Shown here: positions 51,373 to 60,588 of the stretch, in pieces
Layout of the letters: each line of letters opens with the position of its first letter
Position numbering within the stretch: the stretch's first letter is position 1
Assembly: GCA_021789555.1 (NCBI GenBank)
Contig: JAJYJK010000007.1
Span: 17,412-81,411, forward strand
Length of the DNA: 64,000 nucleotides
Origin: Nitrospirota bacterium
GTDB taxonomy: Bacteria; Nitrospirota; Thermodesulfovibrionia; Thermodesulfovibrionales; JdFR-88
Direction of reading: 5' to 3'
The notes under the pieces: model-generated
What the model saw: the letters and a program-made list of their open reading frames with translations, nothing else
What the model was told of the DNA's origin: nothing
Database searches by the model: none
Position numbers and translations under genes: made by a program

Positions 51373-51402
51373 TTGGAATTATTCTGCGGAAAATTGTAAA
51401 AT
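51373..51402 (+). promoter_or_regulatory. Possible internal promoter for gspG
   Basis: TTGGAA (51373-51378), 18 bases, TAAAAT (51397-51402), then the gspG ATG eight bases later at 51411. No Shine-Dalgarno site. It could give extra mRNA for the major pseudopilin, which is needed in higher amounts. Confidence 0.4.
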
Positions 51403-51410
51403 ACTATGTA

Positions 51411-51845
51411 ATGCGTAAGGACAGCAACGGTTTCACACTCCTTGAGATTCTCGTCGTCGTCTTCATCCTGGGAATCCTCGCCGCGATAGTCGCCCCCAAG
51501 ATAATGGGCCGGACCGATGACGCAAAGGTCGCCGAGGCGAAGGTGCAGGTCAAGGACTTGGAAACAGCGCTGAAACTCTACAAGCTGGACAACGGTTCTT
51601 ACCCCTCCACCGAGCAGGGCCTGCAGGCCCTGATAGACCCTCCGACGTCGGGAGACTTGCCGAACCATTACAGGCCGGGCGGATACCTGGAGCAAAAGAA
51701 GGTCCCCCTCGACCCCTGGGGCAACCCCTTCGTATATATCAGCCCCGGACAACACGGCGATTACGACCTCTCCAGCCTCGGCGCTGACGGAAAACCAGGC
51801 GGGGAGGGTTATGCCGCGGACATCGACAACTGGCAGATGCAATAG
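51411..51845 (+). CDS. gspG: Major pseudopilin GspG
   Basis: 144 residues. Short basic leader then GFTLLEILVVVFILGILAAIVAPKIMGR, with cleavage by the prepilin peptidase between G and F and the conserved Glu at +5. The body has the T2SS pseudopilin signature (KLDNGSYPSTEQGLQALI, PWGNPFVY, SLGADGKPGGEG) that holds calcium. It overlaps gspH by 35 bases. The prepilin peptidase gene gspO is not in this window. Confidence 0.97.
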   Translation: MRKDSNGFTLLEILVVVFILGILAAIVAPKIMGRTDDAKVAEAKVQVKDLETALKLYKLDNGSYPSTEQGLQALIDPPTSGDLPNHYRPGGYLEQKKVPLDPWGNPFVYISPGQHGDYDLSSLGADGKPGGEGYAADIDNWQMQ

Positions 51846-52272
51846 GGGTTTCACGCTCCTCGAACTGGTCGTAGTGATCTTCATCATATCGCTTTTTTTC
51901 ACCCTTGCCGTGCCCGCCTTCAGGCATAACTCCGCCCATCCCGAGGCCCTGAGGATGGCCTCTCTCCTGCGGGAGCTGAACGACTCCTCTATCGCCATGA
52001 AAAAAAACTTCGACATCACCTTCGACCTGGACACGGCGGTAGTCTCGTGGACGGGCCCGGATGGCAAAAGGTCCGCCCACTTCAAGGAGCTTAAAGATGT
52101 GCAGACCCCCTCGAGGGGCACTGTCAGAGAGGGCACGCTAAAAGTCATCTTCGACGCCCAGGGCGCCCCGGAAGACATAAACGTCTATATGGAGGGCGGC
52201 GCGGGGACCTACAAGGTCTCCCTGAACGAATTGAGCGGCAGGGTCAGGGTAAGCAGTGTTGAGAAAAAATAA
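51811..52272 (+). CDS. gspH: Minor pseudopilin GspH
   Basis: 153 residues. The leader ends NRG, then FTLLELVVVIFIISLFFTLAVPAF, the type IV N-methylation helix. Beyond it is an H-like beta-sheet domain. The ATG is inside the gspG 3' end; no other start fits the short leader. A GTG start for gspI overlaps its end. Assignment to GspH rests on order and size. Confidence 0.85.
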   Translation: MPRTSTTGRCNRGFTLLELVVVIFIISLFFTLAVPAFRHNSAHPEALRMASLLRELNDSSIAMKKNFDITFDLDTAVVSWTGPDGKRSAHFKELKDVQTPSRGTVREGTLKVIFDAQGAPEDINVYMEGGAGTYKVSLNELSGRVRVSSVEKK

Positions 52273-52594
52273 GGGCTTTTCGCTCCTCGAGGTGCTTATA
52301 GCCGTGGCGATCACGGGCGGCCTGCTTGTGGCCATAATAGACCTGGTGAACCATCATCTCTCCGTGGTCGACAGGTATCAGACCCTGAGCATCGAAACCA
52401 TGCTGGCGAAAGAAAAGCTCTGGGAGCTGAAGGCGGCGCCCCGTGAGGAAAAGGGGAGTTTCCCCGCGCCCTACTCCGCCTATTCCTACAAATCCGAGAT
52501 CGTAAACGGCCCGCTGCCTTTCCTGAACGAGCTGGTGCTCACGGTCTCAAAGGGCCGGGAAGAGACGGATTTCAAGATGATGATAAGAAAATGA
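52256..52594 (+). CDS. gspI: Minor pseudopilin GspI
   Basis: 112 residues from GTG. MLRKNKG leader, then FSLLEVLIAVAITGGLLVAIIDLV. GspI sits at the pseudopilus tip with J and K. The short soluble domain with KEKLWELKAAP is typical of GspI. It overlaps gspH by 17 bases and gspJ by four (ATGA). Confidence 0.88.
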   Translation: MLRKNKGFSLLEVLIAVAITGGLLVAIIDLVNHHLSVVDRYQTLSIETMLAKEKLWELKAAPREEKGSFPAPYSAYSYKSEIVNGPLPFLNELVLTVSKGREETDFKMMIRK

Positions 52595-53172
52595 GGGGCA
52601 TGGGAAAGGGGTCGGGCGCGGGGGGGTTCACGCTGCTGGAGGTGCTGCTGGCCACTGCGCTCACCGTAATCGTCCTTGGCGCAGTTTACGCCACCTTCTT
52701 CCTTGTCGAAAAGGCGAGCAGCAGTGGGCAGCAGTCGCTCCTTGTGCTCTACGAGGCGCAAAAGACGATGGACCTGCTCCGGCGCGAGCTGGAGGCCGCG
52801 GAGGGCCCCATGACGGTGGTGGACAAGGAGTATTTCGGCAAACACGGCTCGACCCTCTCCTTCACCGCCTTTTCCCCCAAAAACGGGGTCCTCTCAAAGA
52901 TCGTCTACTCCGCGAAAGAGGGGGACGAAAAAAACAGGACCATAACCCTGGGAAAAGAGCTTCAGGCCCCTGGCCGGAAGCCGCAGGAGGACGACCTGCT
53001 TGAAGATATCGACGAGTTCTCGGTGCAGGTCTACTCGGGCGGCAAATGGGTAAACACGCTCGAGGCAGGCAGCCCGCCGGAGGACGTGCGCATCACCCTC
53101 AGGATCGTCTTCAAGGACGAACCGCTTACCCTTGAGGAGACGGTGACGCCCCGGATAGGCAAACAATTATGA
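52591..53172 (+). CDS. gspJ: Minor pseudopilin GspJ
   Basis: 193 residues. Leader MRGMGKGSGAGG, then FTLLEVLLATALTVIVLGAVYATFF. The soluble domain is longer than in GspH and GspI, as expected for GspJ. A Gly/Pro bulge region is not evident. Its end overlaps gspK (ATGA). Confidence 0.9.
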   Translation: MRGMGKGSGAGGFTLLEVLLATALTVIVLGAVYATFFLVEKASSSGQQSLLVLYEAQKTMDLLRRELEAAEGPMTVVDKEYFGKHGSTLSFTAFSPKNGVLSKIVYSAKEGDEKNRTITLGKELQAPGRKPQEDDLLEDIDEFSVQVYSGGKWVNTLEAGSPPEDVRITLRIVFKDEPLTLEETVTPRIGKQL

Positions 53173-54056
53173 GAGGCAGGCGACTGCTGAAAACGGGACG
53201 CGAAGACGCCGACCGCGGCTTCGTCCTCATCCTTGTGCTGCTGATACTCGCGGCGCTCATGGCGCTCGCGGTGGATTTCGCCTACGGGGTGTACGTGAAC
53301 ATAAGCGGCATTCATAACATGCAGGTCATGGAAAAACTCTCCATCGAGGGCTCCTCCCTCATCGGCAGCTCGGCGGGGCCGTTCCTGCAGTCGCTGCAGC
53401 AGGGCGACATACCGCTGGACGGGCAGGACCTGCAAATACCGCTTGGCGACGACACGACGGTCCTTTTCCAGGCGGGCGATGAGAACGCCAAGTTCAACGT
53501 AAACACCCTTATCGACCAGAACGGGGACTTGAACAGGGACGCCTATGACTCTTTCAAGCGCCTTTTGAAAGGGCTCAATCTCGACGAGACGATAGCCGAC
53601 AAGGTGGCGGGCTGGATCAATCCGGAGGCCTTGCCCGCAGCCGGCGGGGAAGGCGGGAACGTGAAAAACGGGTATCTGACGAGCACTGCGGAACTGGTTC
53701 TGCTCATTGACAAGGCCTCTTATGATACACTAAAAAATTATGTGACCGTCTTTGGCGACGGCCTGGTAGACATAAACAGCGCCACGGCCCCGGTGCTGAT
53801 GAGCCTCTCCGACGACGTAAGCGAGGACCTGGCGGCGCGTATAATCGAGAGGAGAAAGCTCGAACCCTTCAAAAATATCGGCGAGCTTTCCCAGGTCGCG
53901 GGATTCGAGAAACTGGGGATGGAGCTTGCGCCCAGGATAACGGCAACAAGCTCCGCAATCGGGATAAGGGCGAGCGCCAGCAAGGAAGGGATAACGAGGA
54001 TCGTGGAAGGCGTCCTGGATTCGTCGGGCAAGGTCCTTTACTGGAGGGAGTACTGA
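53169..54056 (+). CDS. gspK: Tip pseudopilin GspK
   Basis: 295 residues, the largest pseudopilin. The leader ends DADRG, then FVLILVLLILAALMALAVDFAY; it lacks the Glu at +5, a known trait of GspK that places it at the tip. The soluble part carries two SAM/HhH-like segments (LLKGLNLDETIADKVAGWI and DINSATAPVLMSLSDDVSEDLAARIIERR). Three bases before gspL. Confidence 0.92.
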   Translation: MRGRRLLKTGREDADRGFVLILVLLILAALMALAVDFAYGVYVNISGIHNMQVMEKLSIEGSSLIGSSAGPFLQSLQQGDIPLDGQDLQIPLGDDTTVLFQAGDENAKFNVNTLIDQNGDLNRDAYDSFKRLLKGLNLDETIADKVAGWINPEALPAAGGEGGNVKNGYLTSTAELVLLIDKASYDTLKNYVTVFGDGLVDINSATAPVLMSLSDDVSEDLAARIIERRKLEPFKNIGELSQVAGFEKLGMELAPRITATSSAIGIRASASKEGITRIVEGVLDSSGKVLYWREY

Positions 54057-54059
54057 TCC

Positions 54060-55163
54060 ATGAAAGCGTTTTTCGATCTCAGGGACGCCTCGGGCGGCGC
54101 CGCCTACATCTTTAGCGGCAAGGCGCAGGGGCCGGACCGAATCATCATCCCCTTTAAACGCCTGGAAGGCGCCGGGGTCGAGTTTGAAACGCCCCTGCCC
54201 CAGGGCATCAGTGAGAGTTACCTCGGCCTTCCGGTTTCGATGCTCGGCTTCAGGCTGCTGGAGTTTCCCTTTGACGATATCGAAAAGATACGCCTGACCC
54301 TTCCCTTCGAGCTGGAGGGCCTTATCCTGCAGGGGGTTGACAGGGTCGCCCTGGACGCATTGCCCGTCGGCGAATGGGGTGGCAGCGATGGTGGCGCCCG
54401 GAAAATCCTCGCCGTCTATGCGGAAAAAAGACTGCTTAAAAATCTCATAGAATCCCTGAAGGCCGCAGGCGCGGAGCCGGCCGTCATCACCTCGATTGAG
54501 CTTGCCGGGGCGACGGCGACGGGCGGGGCCGATGTCGCGGGGGCGCTCCTGGCCCCCCCCCCTGCCGGCGAGGACAAAAGGACCGCCCTCGCAATGGCCG
54601 AGCTTGATGCGCCCAAACCGACCATAAATTTCAGGAGGGGCGAGCTCGAATTCATGAAGGCAAAAGAGGAGCTTTCCCGCCTGGTGAAGACGTCCTTCGT
54701 GCTGGCCGCGCTGCTTCTGCTCGTTTTTTCCGTAAAATCGGCAGTCGGCCTGTATTTCATCCACCGGCAGGCCGTCCGCATTGAGGAGCGCATGGACCGC
54801 TCGTTCTCGAAGATCATGCCCGGCCAGAAGATAGCAAACAGCCAGGTGGCGCTGATGGAGCTCGAGGGGGGCCTGTCGCAGCTCGAGAAGGAACAGTCGC
54901 AGCTCGGCGGCCTGCGGGCGCTGGAGGCGCTGAAAGAGCTGACGGGGCACAGGGCCGGGGGCGCGGTCATCAAAGAGATCTCGATGGACCCCGGGGGCAT
55001 GATAATAAAGGGCGAGGCCCGCACACTGGGGGACGTCGACGCCGAGAAAAACGCATTGTCGCAGGGCGGGGCCCGCGTGACGGTGCTCGAGACCAAAAAC
55101 ACACCCGGCAATGTAGCGCTCTTCACCATGAGCGTAAAGAGTTCAGCGGCAAATGGACATTAG
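54060..55163 (+). CDS. gspL: Type II secretion protein GspL
   Basis: 367 residues. A cytoplasmic actin-like domain (about 1-205), one transmembrane helix (about 213-237, SFVLAALLLLVFSVKSAVGLYFI) and a periplasmic ferredoxin-like domain after a coiled coil. GspL binds the GspE ATPase on the cytoplasmic side and GspM in the membrane. It overlaps gspM by 11 bases. Confidence 0.9.
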   Translation: MKAFFDLRDASGGAAYIFSGKAQGPDRIIIPFKRLEGAGVEFETPLPQGISESYLGLPVSMLGFRLLEFPFDDIEKIRLTLPFELEGLILQGVDRVALDALPVGEWGGSDGGARKILAVYAEKRLLKNLIESLKAAGAEPAVITSIELAGATATGGADVAGALLAPPPAGEDKRTALAMAELDAPKPTINFRRGELEFMKAKEELSRLVKTSFVLAALLLLVFSVKSAVGLYFIHRQAVRIEERMDRSFSKIMPGQKIANSQVALMELEGGLSQLEKEQSQLGGLRALEALKELTGHRAGGAVIKEISMDPGGMIIKGEARTLGDVDAEKNALSQGGARVTVLETKNTPGNVALFTMSVKSSAANGH

Positions 55164-55719
55164 GACATACATCGGAAAGCTGCTTGAGAGGCCGGAGATC
55201 CGGGGAATCGTCCGCAAGATAGGCCGGGAAAGGCTTTTGCCTATCGCCGTGCTGCTTGCCCTCCTGGTGCTGGCCCTTTCGCTCTGGGCGGCCAGGGGCG
55301 CGGCCGCGCGGAGGCTCGCCTATGACGAAAAGACGGAGGCCCGCTTCGAGGAGGTCAGCCGGCAATACATGGCCCTCCGGGCCGGCAGGGACGAGTTTAC
55401 TAGACGCGCGGCCCTGAGCCCCTCCCAGGGGATTTTGAAGGCAGTCGACGACATCTTTACGGGGATGGGGCTCAAGGAAAAGATCGCGACCCTGAAATCC
55501 CTCGATACATCCCAGATAAACGGGCAGATAAACGGGCTCATCTCCGAACAGGCCGAGATAACGCTGAAACAGGTGAACCTGAACGAGACCGTAAACCTCC
55601 TCTACAGGATCGAAAACGCGCCGATGCTGCTTACCATCAGGCAGGCCGAATTCAAAAACTCCTTTTCGGCGCCCGCGCTGGATATAAGGCTGGTGCTGGC
55701 CCTTACAAGAAAGAAGTAA
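55153..55719 (+). CDS. gspM: Type II secretion protein GspM
   Basis: 188 residues. One transmembrane helix at about 32-50 (LLPIAVLLALLVLALSLWAA), then a coiled coil and a periplasmic ferredoxin-like fold. Sequence is weakly conserved in this family, so the call rests on size, topology and position after gspL. It stabilises GspL. Confidence 0.86.
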   Translation: MDIRTYIGKLLERPEIRGIVRKIGRERLLPIAVLLALLVLALSLWAARGAAARRLAYDEKTEARFEEVSRQYMALRAGRDEFTRRAALSPSQGILKAVDDIFTGMGLKEKIATLKSLDTSQINGQINGLISEQAEITLKQVNLNETVNLLYRIENAPMLLTIRQAEFKNSFSAPALDIRLVLALTRKK

Positions 55720-55723
55720 AAGT

Positions 55724-55753
55724 GAAATCCCTCCCTTGTTAGGGAGGGATTTC
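55724..55753 (+). promoter_or_regulatory. 12-bp hairpin that covers the gspN ribosome site
   Basis: GAAATCCCTCCC (55724-55735), loop TTGTTA, GGGAGGGATTTC (55742-55753). The 3' arm holds GGGAGGG, the only Shine-Dalgarno sequence before the gspN ATG (55761). An A-tract, not a T-tract, follows on the plus strand, so it is not a standard terminator for gspM. Confidence 0.6.
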
Positions 55754-55760
55754 AAAAAAA

Positions 55761-56525
55761 ATGAAAAAAATTTTAATAATTCTAGTCGTGCTGCTCCTGC
55801 TGCCCTCCCTCCTCTGGTACGCTGCGGTGCCGGACAATGCGATAACCTATCTGATCGCCTCGCGCGCGGAAAACCTGGGACTGGACGTGGAGGTGAAGAA
55901 TTTTCACAAAGGGCCGCTGCTGAACTTTGCCGCGGACGCTGTCAGCGCGGAGGCCGACGGCAAGCGCGCCCTGGCGTTTGAGGACGTGCGGGGCCGCTTA
56001 AACCCGCTTTCACTTTTTTTATTCCGCCTGCGCATCTCATTCAAGGCGAAACTTGCGCGCGGCAGCGCAAGCGGCGTTTACTCCTACGGCCTTTTTTCGG
56101 GGCGAAGCAGGCTTGCCGCCGAACTAAAAGACGTGCAGATAAGCGAGCTGCCGCCTGTAAAAAAGCCGGTCATGGGGAACCTCGGGGCGAGCGTCACATT
56201 TACCGGAGGGCCGGCTGGTAACGGAGGCCCGGGCGGGGGCCGGGGCAGTCTCATATTCTCGCTGAAAGACCTGAAACATTTCCCCTACGGGTTCAAGACA
56301 GCCAACGGCGTGCTGGATATAACCCCCGCGGGCATACGGGTGAAATCCGTCTCGCTGGATTCGGCCGAGGTTTACGCGAAACTCAAGGGGGACCTTCAAA
56401 ACGGCATATACAACATCAGGCTGGAGATAACATCCGCCAATCCAAACCCGCTTTTAAGCCGGTATCAGGTATCGCCCGGCTATTACGTCATTCCCCTTTC
56501 GGGGAGGCTTCGGCAATTGCTTTAA
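55761..56525 (+). CDS. gspN: Type II secretion protein GspN
   Basis: 254 residues. An N-terminal signal/anchor (about 2-20) and a beta-rich periplasmic body (NAITYLIASRAENLGLDVEVKNFHKGP, DITPAGIRVKSVSLDSAEVYAKLKGDLQNG) fit GspN (AsmA-like fold). Not all type II systems have it. Its 3' end overlaps the convergent nrnA gene by 38 bases. It is the last gene of the cluster. Confidence 0.85.
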   Translation: MKKILIILVVLLLLPSLLWYAAVPDNAITYLIASRAENLGLDVEVKNFHKGPLLNFAADAVSAEADGKRALAFEDVRGRLNPLSLFLFRLRISFKAKLARGSASGVYSYGLFSGRSRLAAELKDVQISELPPVKKPVMGNLGASVTFTGGPAGNGGPGGGRGSLIFSLKDLKHFPYGFKTANGVLDITPAGIRVKSVSLDSAEVYAKLKGDLQNGIYNIRLEITSANPNPLLSRYQVSPGYYVIPLSGRLRQLL

Positions 56526-57534
56526 ACAGCCGCTCCCTGAGGTCCTTGAGGTCAATGGCGCTTGCGCTTATCCTGAAGCCGGCGGCGTTTCTGTGGCCGC
56601 CGCCCCCGAATTTTTGGGCGATGCTGCGGACATCTATCGCCCCTTTCGATCTGAGACTCGCCCTTATGAGCCCGTCGTCGAGCTCGCTTATCAGGGCTGC
56701 CACCTGCGCGTCCCTGAGCATCCTGGGGAAGCTGGTGAAGTTATCCACGTCCTCGACGGTTGTGCCGGTGGCCCTGAACATCTCGGCCGAGACGCTCATC
56801 ACCGCGGCCCCGTCCCTTATCTCCAGGCTCCGGAGTGCAAGGCACAGCAGATTCATCCTCTTTCCGGTCCAGGTCTCATAGACGTTCTGCGAGATACGGC
56901 CGGGGTCGGCCCCGGCCCGCACCAGCGCGGCCGCGGCCTCCAGCGCCTCGGGGGTCGTGTTGGAATACTTGAAGGACCCCGTGTCCGTGGCGATGGCCGT
57001 GAAGAGGTTTGTTGCCGCCGCGCGGTCCACCGTCACCGCCAGGGCCTTTATCAGGTCGTAGACCATGAGGCCGGCGGCTGGAGAGGAAGATTCGACCCAG
57101 AGGATGTCGGGGGCGGACTCGCCCGGCCTGGAGGGGTCCAACTCGTGGTGGTCTATCACGACGGTCTTTGCGAAACGGACCCCCTCCAGGGCGGCCCGGA
57201 AGGGTTTTGAACAATCAACCAGGACAAGTATGAAATCACCGGTTTTCTCCGGCAGGCCGGTCGAGATGTCCTCACAGCCGGGAAGGAACCTGAAGTACTC
57301 CGGCACGCCGTCTTTATTATATGCGAGCGCCTCTTTGCCGAGGGCGCGGAGCGCCGCGGAAAGCGCCAGCGTCGAGCCCAGGGCGTCGCCTTCCGGGTTT
57401 ATGTGGCTTGCAACGAGGAACCGCCGGTTTGCCCCGTCCCGGATGAAATCCAGGAGTTCCGCCGGAGGCGGGCCGGCTTGCCGCCGGGCGGGGCCCTGGA
57501 GAGTCTCCGGGATTCCGGCCTGGTCCAAATTCAC
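56488..57534 (-). CDS. nrnA: DHH/DHHA1 phosphoesterase, NrnA-like (oligoribonuclease / pAp phosphatase)
   Basis: 348 residues. Metal motifs VASHINPEGDALGS (about 41-54), VDCSKP, VIDHHELD and the C-terminal DHHA1 motif GGGGHRNAAGF. NrnA degrades short RNAs (2-5 bases) and pAp. It follows rbfA with an ATGA overlap, a gene order seen in many bacteria (infB-rbfA-nrnA-truB). No truB is here, since gspN from the other strand ends inside this gene. Confidence 0.93.
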   Translation of the reverse strand: MNLDQAGIPETLQGPARRQAGPPPAELLDFIRDGANRRFLVASHINPEGDALGSTLALSAALRALGKEALAYNKDGVPEYFRFLPGCEDISTGLPEKTGDFILVLVDCSKPFRAALEGVRFAKTVVIDHHELDPSRPGESAPDILWVESSSPAAGLMVYDLIKALAVTVDRAAATNLFTAIATDTGSFKYSNTTPEALEAAAALVRAGADPGRISQNVYETWTGKRMNLLCLALRSLEIRDGAAVMSVSAEMFRATGTTVEDVDNFTSFPRMLRDAQVAALISELDDGLIRASLRSKGAIDVRSIAQKFGGGGHRNAAGFRISASAIDLKDLRERLFKAIAEASPKGE

Positions 57535-57875
57535 TCCCCCTTTATCTCTTTCAGGAGTTTGTCTATGCGGCTGCCGTATTCGATGGTGGTGTCAACGTAA
57601 AACTCCAGATCGGGGATGGCCTTCAGCTTTACACGCCTGCCCAGTTCCTGCCTGATGAAGTGTTTTGCGGATTTTAGTATCTCTATCGTCTGATCGCGCT
57701 CTTCTTGCTTAAGCGAGCTCACATAGACCCTGGCCAGCCTCAGATCGTCCGTTACGGAGACGTCCACGACCGTGACGAAACCCAGCCTCGGGTCCTTGAG
57801 TCTCCTCAGGATGATATCGGATATTTCTTCCTTCAGAAGGTCGGCGACCCTCTTTGAGCGTTTGTAGGGGAGCAT
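57531..57875 (-). CDS. rbfA: Ribosome-binding factor A
   Basis: 114 residues. YKRSKRVADLLKEEISDIILRRLKDPRLGFVTVVDVSVTDDLRLARVYVS is the conserved KH-type fold of RbfA, which matures the 30S subunit and 16S 5' end. It lies 28 bases after infB. Secure by sequence and order. Confidence 0.96.
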   Translation of the reverse strand: MLPYKRSKRVADLLKEEISDIILRRLKDPRLGFVTVVDVSVTDDLRLARVYVSSLKQEERDQTIEILKSAKHFIRQELGRRVKLKAIPDLEFYVDTTIEYGSRIDKLLKEIKGE

Positions 57876-57903
57876 TTTTTTGTTTCTTGAATTCTGCCGG
57901 GAT

Positions 57904-60306
57904 TTATGAGAGCTTGGCGGCCACTTTCTCGATAACGAAGTCCTCGAAGATGTCGCCGAGCTTTATGTCGTTAAAATTCTCTATGAGGATGCCGCATTCG
58001 TAGCCGGTCTGGACCTCCCTGACATCCTCTTTGAACCTTTTCAGAGACGCCATGCGCCCCTGATAAACGACTATATTGTCCCTTATGACGCGGACGCCGT
58101 CGCAGGCCCTGACCATCGTTCCGCTCAGGACATGACAGCCGGCGATGGTGCCGAGCCTTGAAACGCTGAAGAGCTGCCTGACCTCGGCCCGCCCGAGTAT
58201 CTTTTCCCTCATGGTGGGCTCCAGCATGCCCTCCAGGGCCTTCTTCACGTCATCCACGGCCTCATAAATTATATTATACAGCCGCAAATCGACGCCCTCT
58301 TTCTCGGCGATCTGCTGGGCCTTCGTCTCCGGGCGCACGTTGAACCCCACGATGATGGCGTTGCTGGCGGCGGCAAGCATCACGTCGGATTCGTTTATGC
58401 CGCCTATGGAGGCATGTATGACCTTGATCTTGACCTCCGGGTGGGTGATCGATTCGAATGAGCCTTTAAATGCCTCGATGGAACCCTGGGCATCGGCCTT
58501 CAGGACGATGGCCAGTTCCTTCAGCTTGCCTTCCTTCATCTTGCTATAGAGCTCGTCGAGGGTGATCTTCTTGATGGCAACGGTCTCGGTCTGCCTCTGC
58601 TTCTGGAGCCTGGCAAGGGCTATCTGCCTGGCCTTTCTTTCGTCATCCATTACGACAAAGGTGTCGCCGGCATTGGGCATGGTGTTAAACCCTATGACCT
58701 CCACCGGGGTCGACGGGCCGGCGCTCTCCATCTTCCGCCCGTTTTCATCGTTCATGGCCCGGACCCTTCCCGCGTTCGCGCCGCAGAGAAAGACGTCCCC
58801 CGCCTTAAGCACGCCGGTTTGCACAAGTATGGTGGCCACGGGGCCCTTGCCCTTGTCCAGCCTGGCCTCTATTATGACCCCCTTCGCCATCCTGCCCGGG
58901 TCCGCCTTGAGCTCGAGCATCTCGGCCTGCAGCAGTATCATCTCCAGGAGGCTGTCGATGCCCATATTTTTCTTTGCCGATATCTCCACGAATATGTTCT
59001 GCCCGCCCAACTCCTCCGGGACTATGCCGTGTTCCATGAGTTCCTGCCGCACGCGCTGGGGGTTTGCCTCCGGCTTGTCTATCTTGTTGACGGCGACGAT
59101 TATTGGCACGCCCGCCGCCTTGGCATGGTCGATGGCCTCTATCGTCTGGGGTTTCACACCATCATCGGCCGCTACTACAAGAATGACTATGTCCGTGACC
59201 TTCGCGCCCCTTGCCCTAAGCGTGGTAAACGCCTCGTGGCCCGGCGTATCCAGGAACGCTATCGCTTTATCCCCGAGCTTCACCTTGTATGCGCCGATGT
59301 GCTGCGTAATGCCGCCCGCCTCGCCGGCGGTGATGTGGCTTTTCCTTATGGCATCCAGGAGGGTGGTCTTGCCGTGGTCCACGTGTCCCATGATGGTGAC
59401 CACCGGCGGCCTCGGGGCGAGCTTGGAGGCGTCCTGCTGGCCGGCCGTGACCTCCTCGGCGGACGCCGCGACATCCTCGGCGGCCGAGATCTCCAGTTTT
59501 ATTCCCATCCCCCCGGCCACGAGCATGGCCGCGTCCACGTCCACCGGCTGGTTGATTGTAGGCATATAGCCCATATCCATGAACTTCTTTATTATCTCCG
59601 GGACCTTGACTCCGATAAGCTCGGCGAATTCCTTGACAGTGGCGCCCTCTATGATTTTCAATTGTTTTTTGCGGGGCGCGGTGACCTGCGGCTGGGTTTT
59701 TTCGGACTTCGCGAACCTCTGTCCAACTCCGCCCCTGCCCCCCGGCCTCCTCATTGAGCGTTGGTCCGCAAACTTGCGGGGTTCCACTTTTCTGATCGCC
59801 TGGAAGGCCCTCTGCATGCCCGGCTTCGCCTTGAATTTCTCCATCCGCTCGGCTTCCATGTCCTTCTTGAACCTGTCGGGGACTTTCAGCTCCACTTCCT
59901 CATCCGGGGCGGGTGCCTCGCCGGAAGCCACGGGCTTCTCTACGGGGCTGGCCACTTCGGGACTGGTCTCCTCTTCAATTATCTTGCCTGCGGGCGCGGA
60001 CAAGACGGCCTGCGCCTTGTGCTTTTCTTTCCCGGCCTTTGGCGCGGCCTCCTTCTTCTGCGCGGGCATCTCGTCCTGAGGTCTCACGGGCTGTCCGGCC
60101 ACCGCCGCCGGCTGGGGCGTCCCGCCTGGGGCCGCAAGCTGCGCCTTGAGCCTGGCAGCCAATTCCTCCTCGATACTGGAGGACGCGGTCTTGCCGCTTA
60201 CGCCAGCCGCGTCGAGCGCATCGAGGATGGGCTTTGAATTCCTCAGCCCGAGTTCCTTCGCAAGCTCGTGTATCCTTATTTTCTTGTTCTCGGTTTTCTT
60301 TGTCAT
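57904..60306 (-). CDS. infB: Translation initiation factor IF-2
   Basis: 800 residues; GTPase placing initiator tRNA on the 30S subunit. The N-terminal IF2_N ([16 protein letters not shown]) is followed by a charged Ala/Pro/Lys linker and a second IF2_N. The G domain holds [30 protein letters not shown], and SAKKN. The C2/C3 domains complete it. GAGAG lies before the ATG. No nusA upstream: the plus-strand rpmB gene is there instead. Confidence 0.98.
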   Translation of the reverse strand: MTKKTENKKIRIHELAKELGLRNSKPILDALDAAGVSGKTASSSIEEELAARLKAQLAAPGGTPQPAAVAGQPVRPQDEMPAQKKEAAPKAGKEKHKAQAVLSAPAGKIIEEETSPEVASPVEKPVASGEAPAPDEEVELKVPDRFKKDMEAERMEKFKAKPGMQRAFQAIRKVEPRKFADQRSMRRPGGRGGVGQRFAKSEKTQPQVTAPRKKQLKIIEGATVKEFAELIGVKVPEIIKKFMDMGYMPTINQPVDVDAAMLVAGGMGIKLEISAAEDVAASAEEVTAGQQDASKLAPRPPVVTIMGHVDHGKTTLLDAIRKSHITAGEAGGITQHIGAYKVKLGDKAIAFLDTPGHEAFTTLRARGAKVTDIVILVVAADDGVKPQTIEAIDHAKAAGVPIIVAVNKIDKPEANPQRVRQELMEHGIVPEELGGQNIFVEISAKKNMGIDSLLEMILLQAEMLELKADPGRMAKGVIIEARLDKGKGPVATILVQTGVLKAGDVFLCGANAGRVRAMNDENGRKMESAGPSTPVEVIGFNTMPNAGDTFVVMDDERKARQIALARLQKQRQTETVAIKKITLDELYSKMKEGKLKELAIVLKADAQGSIEAFKGSFESITHPEVKIKVIHASIGGINESDVMLAAASNAIIVGFNVRPETKAQQIAEKEGVDLRLYNIIYEAVDDVKKALEGMLEPTMREKILGRAEVRQLFSVSRLGTIAGCHVLSGTMVRACDGVRVIRDNIVVYQGRMASLKRFKEDVREVQTGYECGILIENFNDIKLGDIFEDFVIEKVAAKLS

Positions 60307-60332
60307 ATTGCTCTCTTAACGTTTCCCGAAGC

Positions 60333-60362
60333 TTGTAACAGGCGTATTAGTAATGGTATCAT
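60333..60362 (+). promoter_or_regulatory. Promoter of the rpmB gene
   Basis: TTGTAA (60333-60338), 18 bases, TATCAT (60357-60362). This gives a leader of about 33 bases with AGGAGGAG (60388-60395) six bases before the TTG start of rpmB. Confidence 0.5.
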
Positions 60363-60401
60363 ACAAGTCTGACTTTAATCAAATTTCAGGAGGAGACCCA
60401 C

Positions 60402-60581
60402 TTGGCAAGCTGCGAGATCTGTGGCAAATCGAAGGCCGTCGGCAATCGTGTGAGCCACGCCAACAACAGGGTAAAAAGAGAGATCAGGCCCAACATACAG
60501 CGCAAAAAGCTCGTCATCGGGGGCACGGCAAAAAAAGTCTCTATCTGCACCCGTTGTCTGCGCTCGGGCAACTACAGGTAG
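60402..60581 (+). CDS. rpmB: 50S ribosomal protein L28 (zinc-binding form)
   Basis: 59 residues from a TTG start with a very strong AGGAGGAG site. Short enough to be easily missed. The N-terminus is ASCEICGKSKAVGNRVSHANN, then KREIRPNIQRKKLVIGGTAKKVSICTRC and LRSGNYR. Two C-x2-C pairs (CEIC and CTRC) form the zinc-binding C+ variety. A part of the large subunit; binds 23S rRNA. It lies divergent from infB and seven bases before the next gene. Confidence 0.95.
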   Translation: MASCEICGKSKAVGNRVSHANNRVKREIRPNIQRKKLVIGGTAKKVSICTRCLRSGNYR

Positions 60582-60588
60582 CGGCGGC

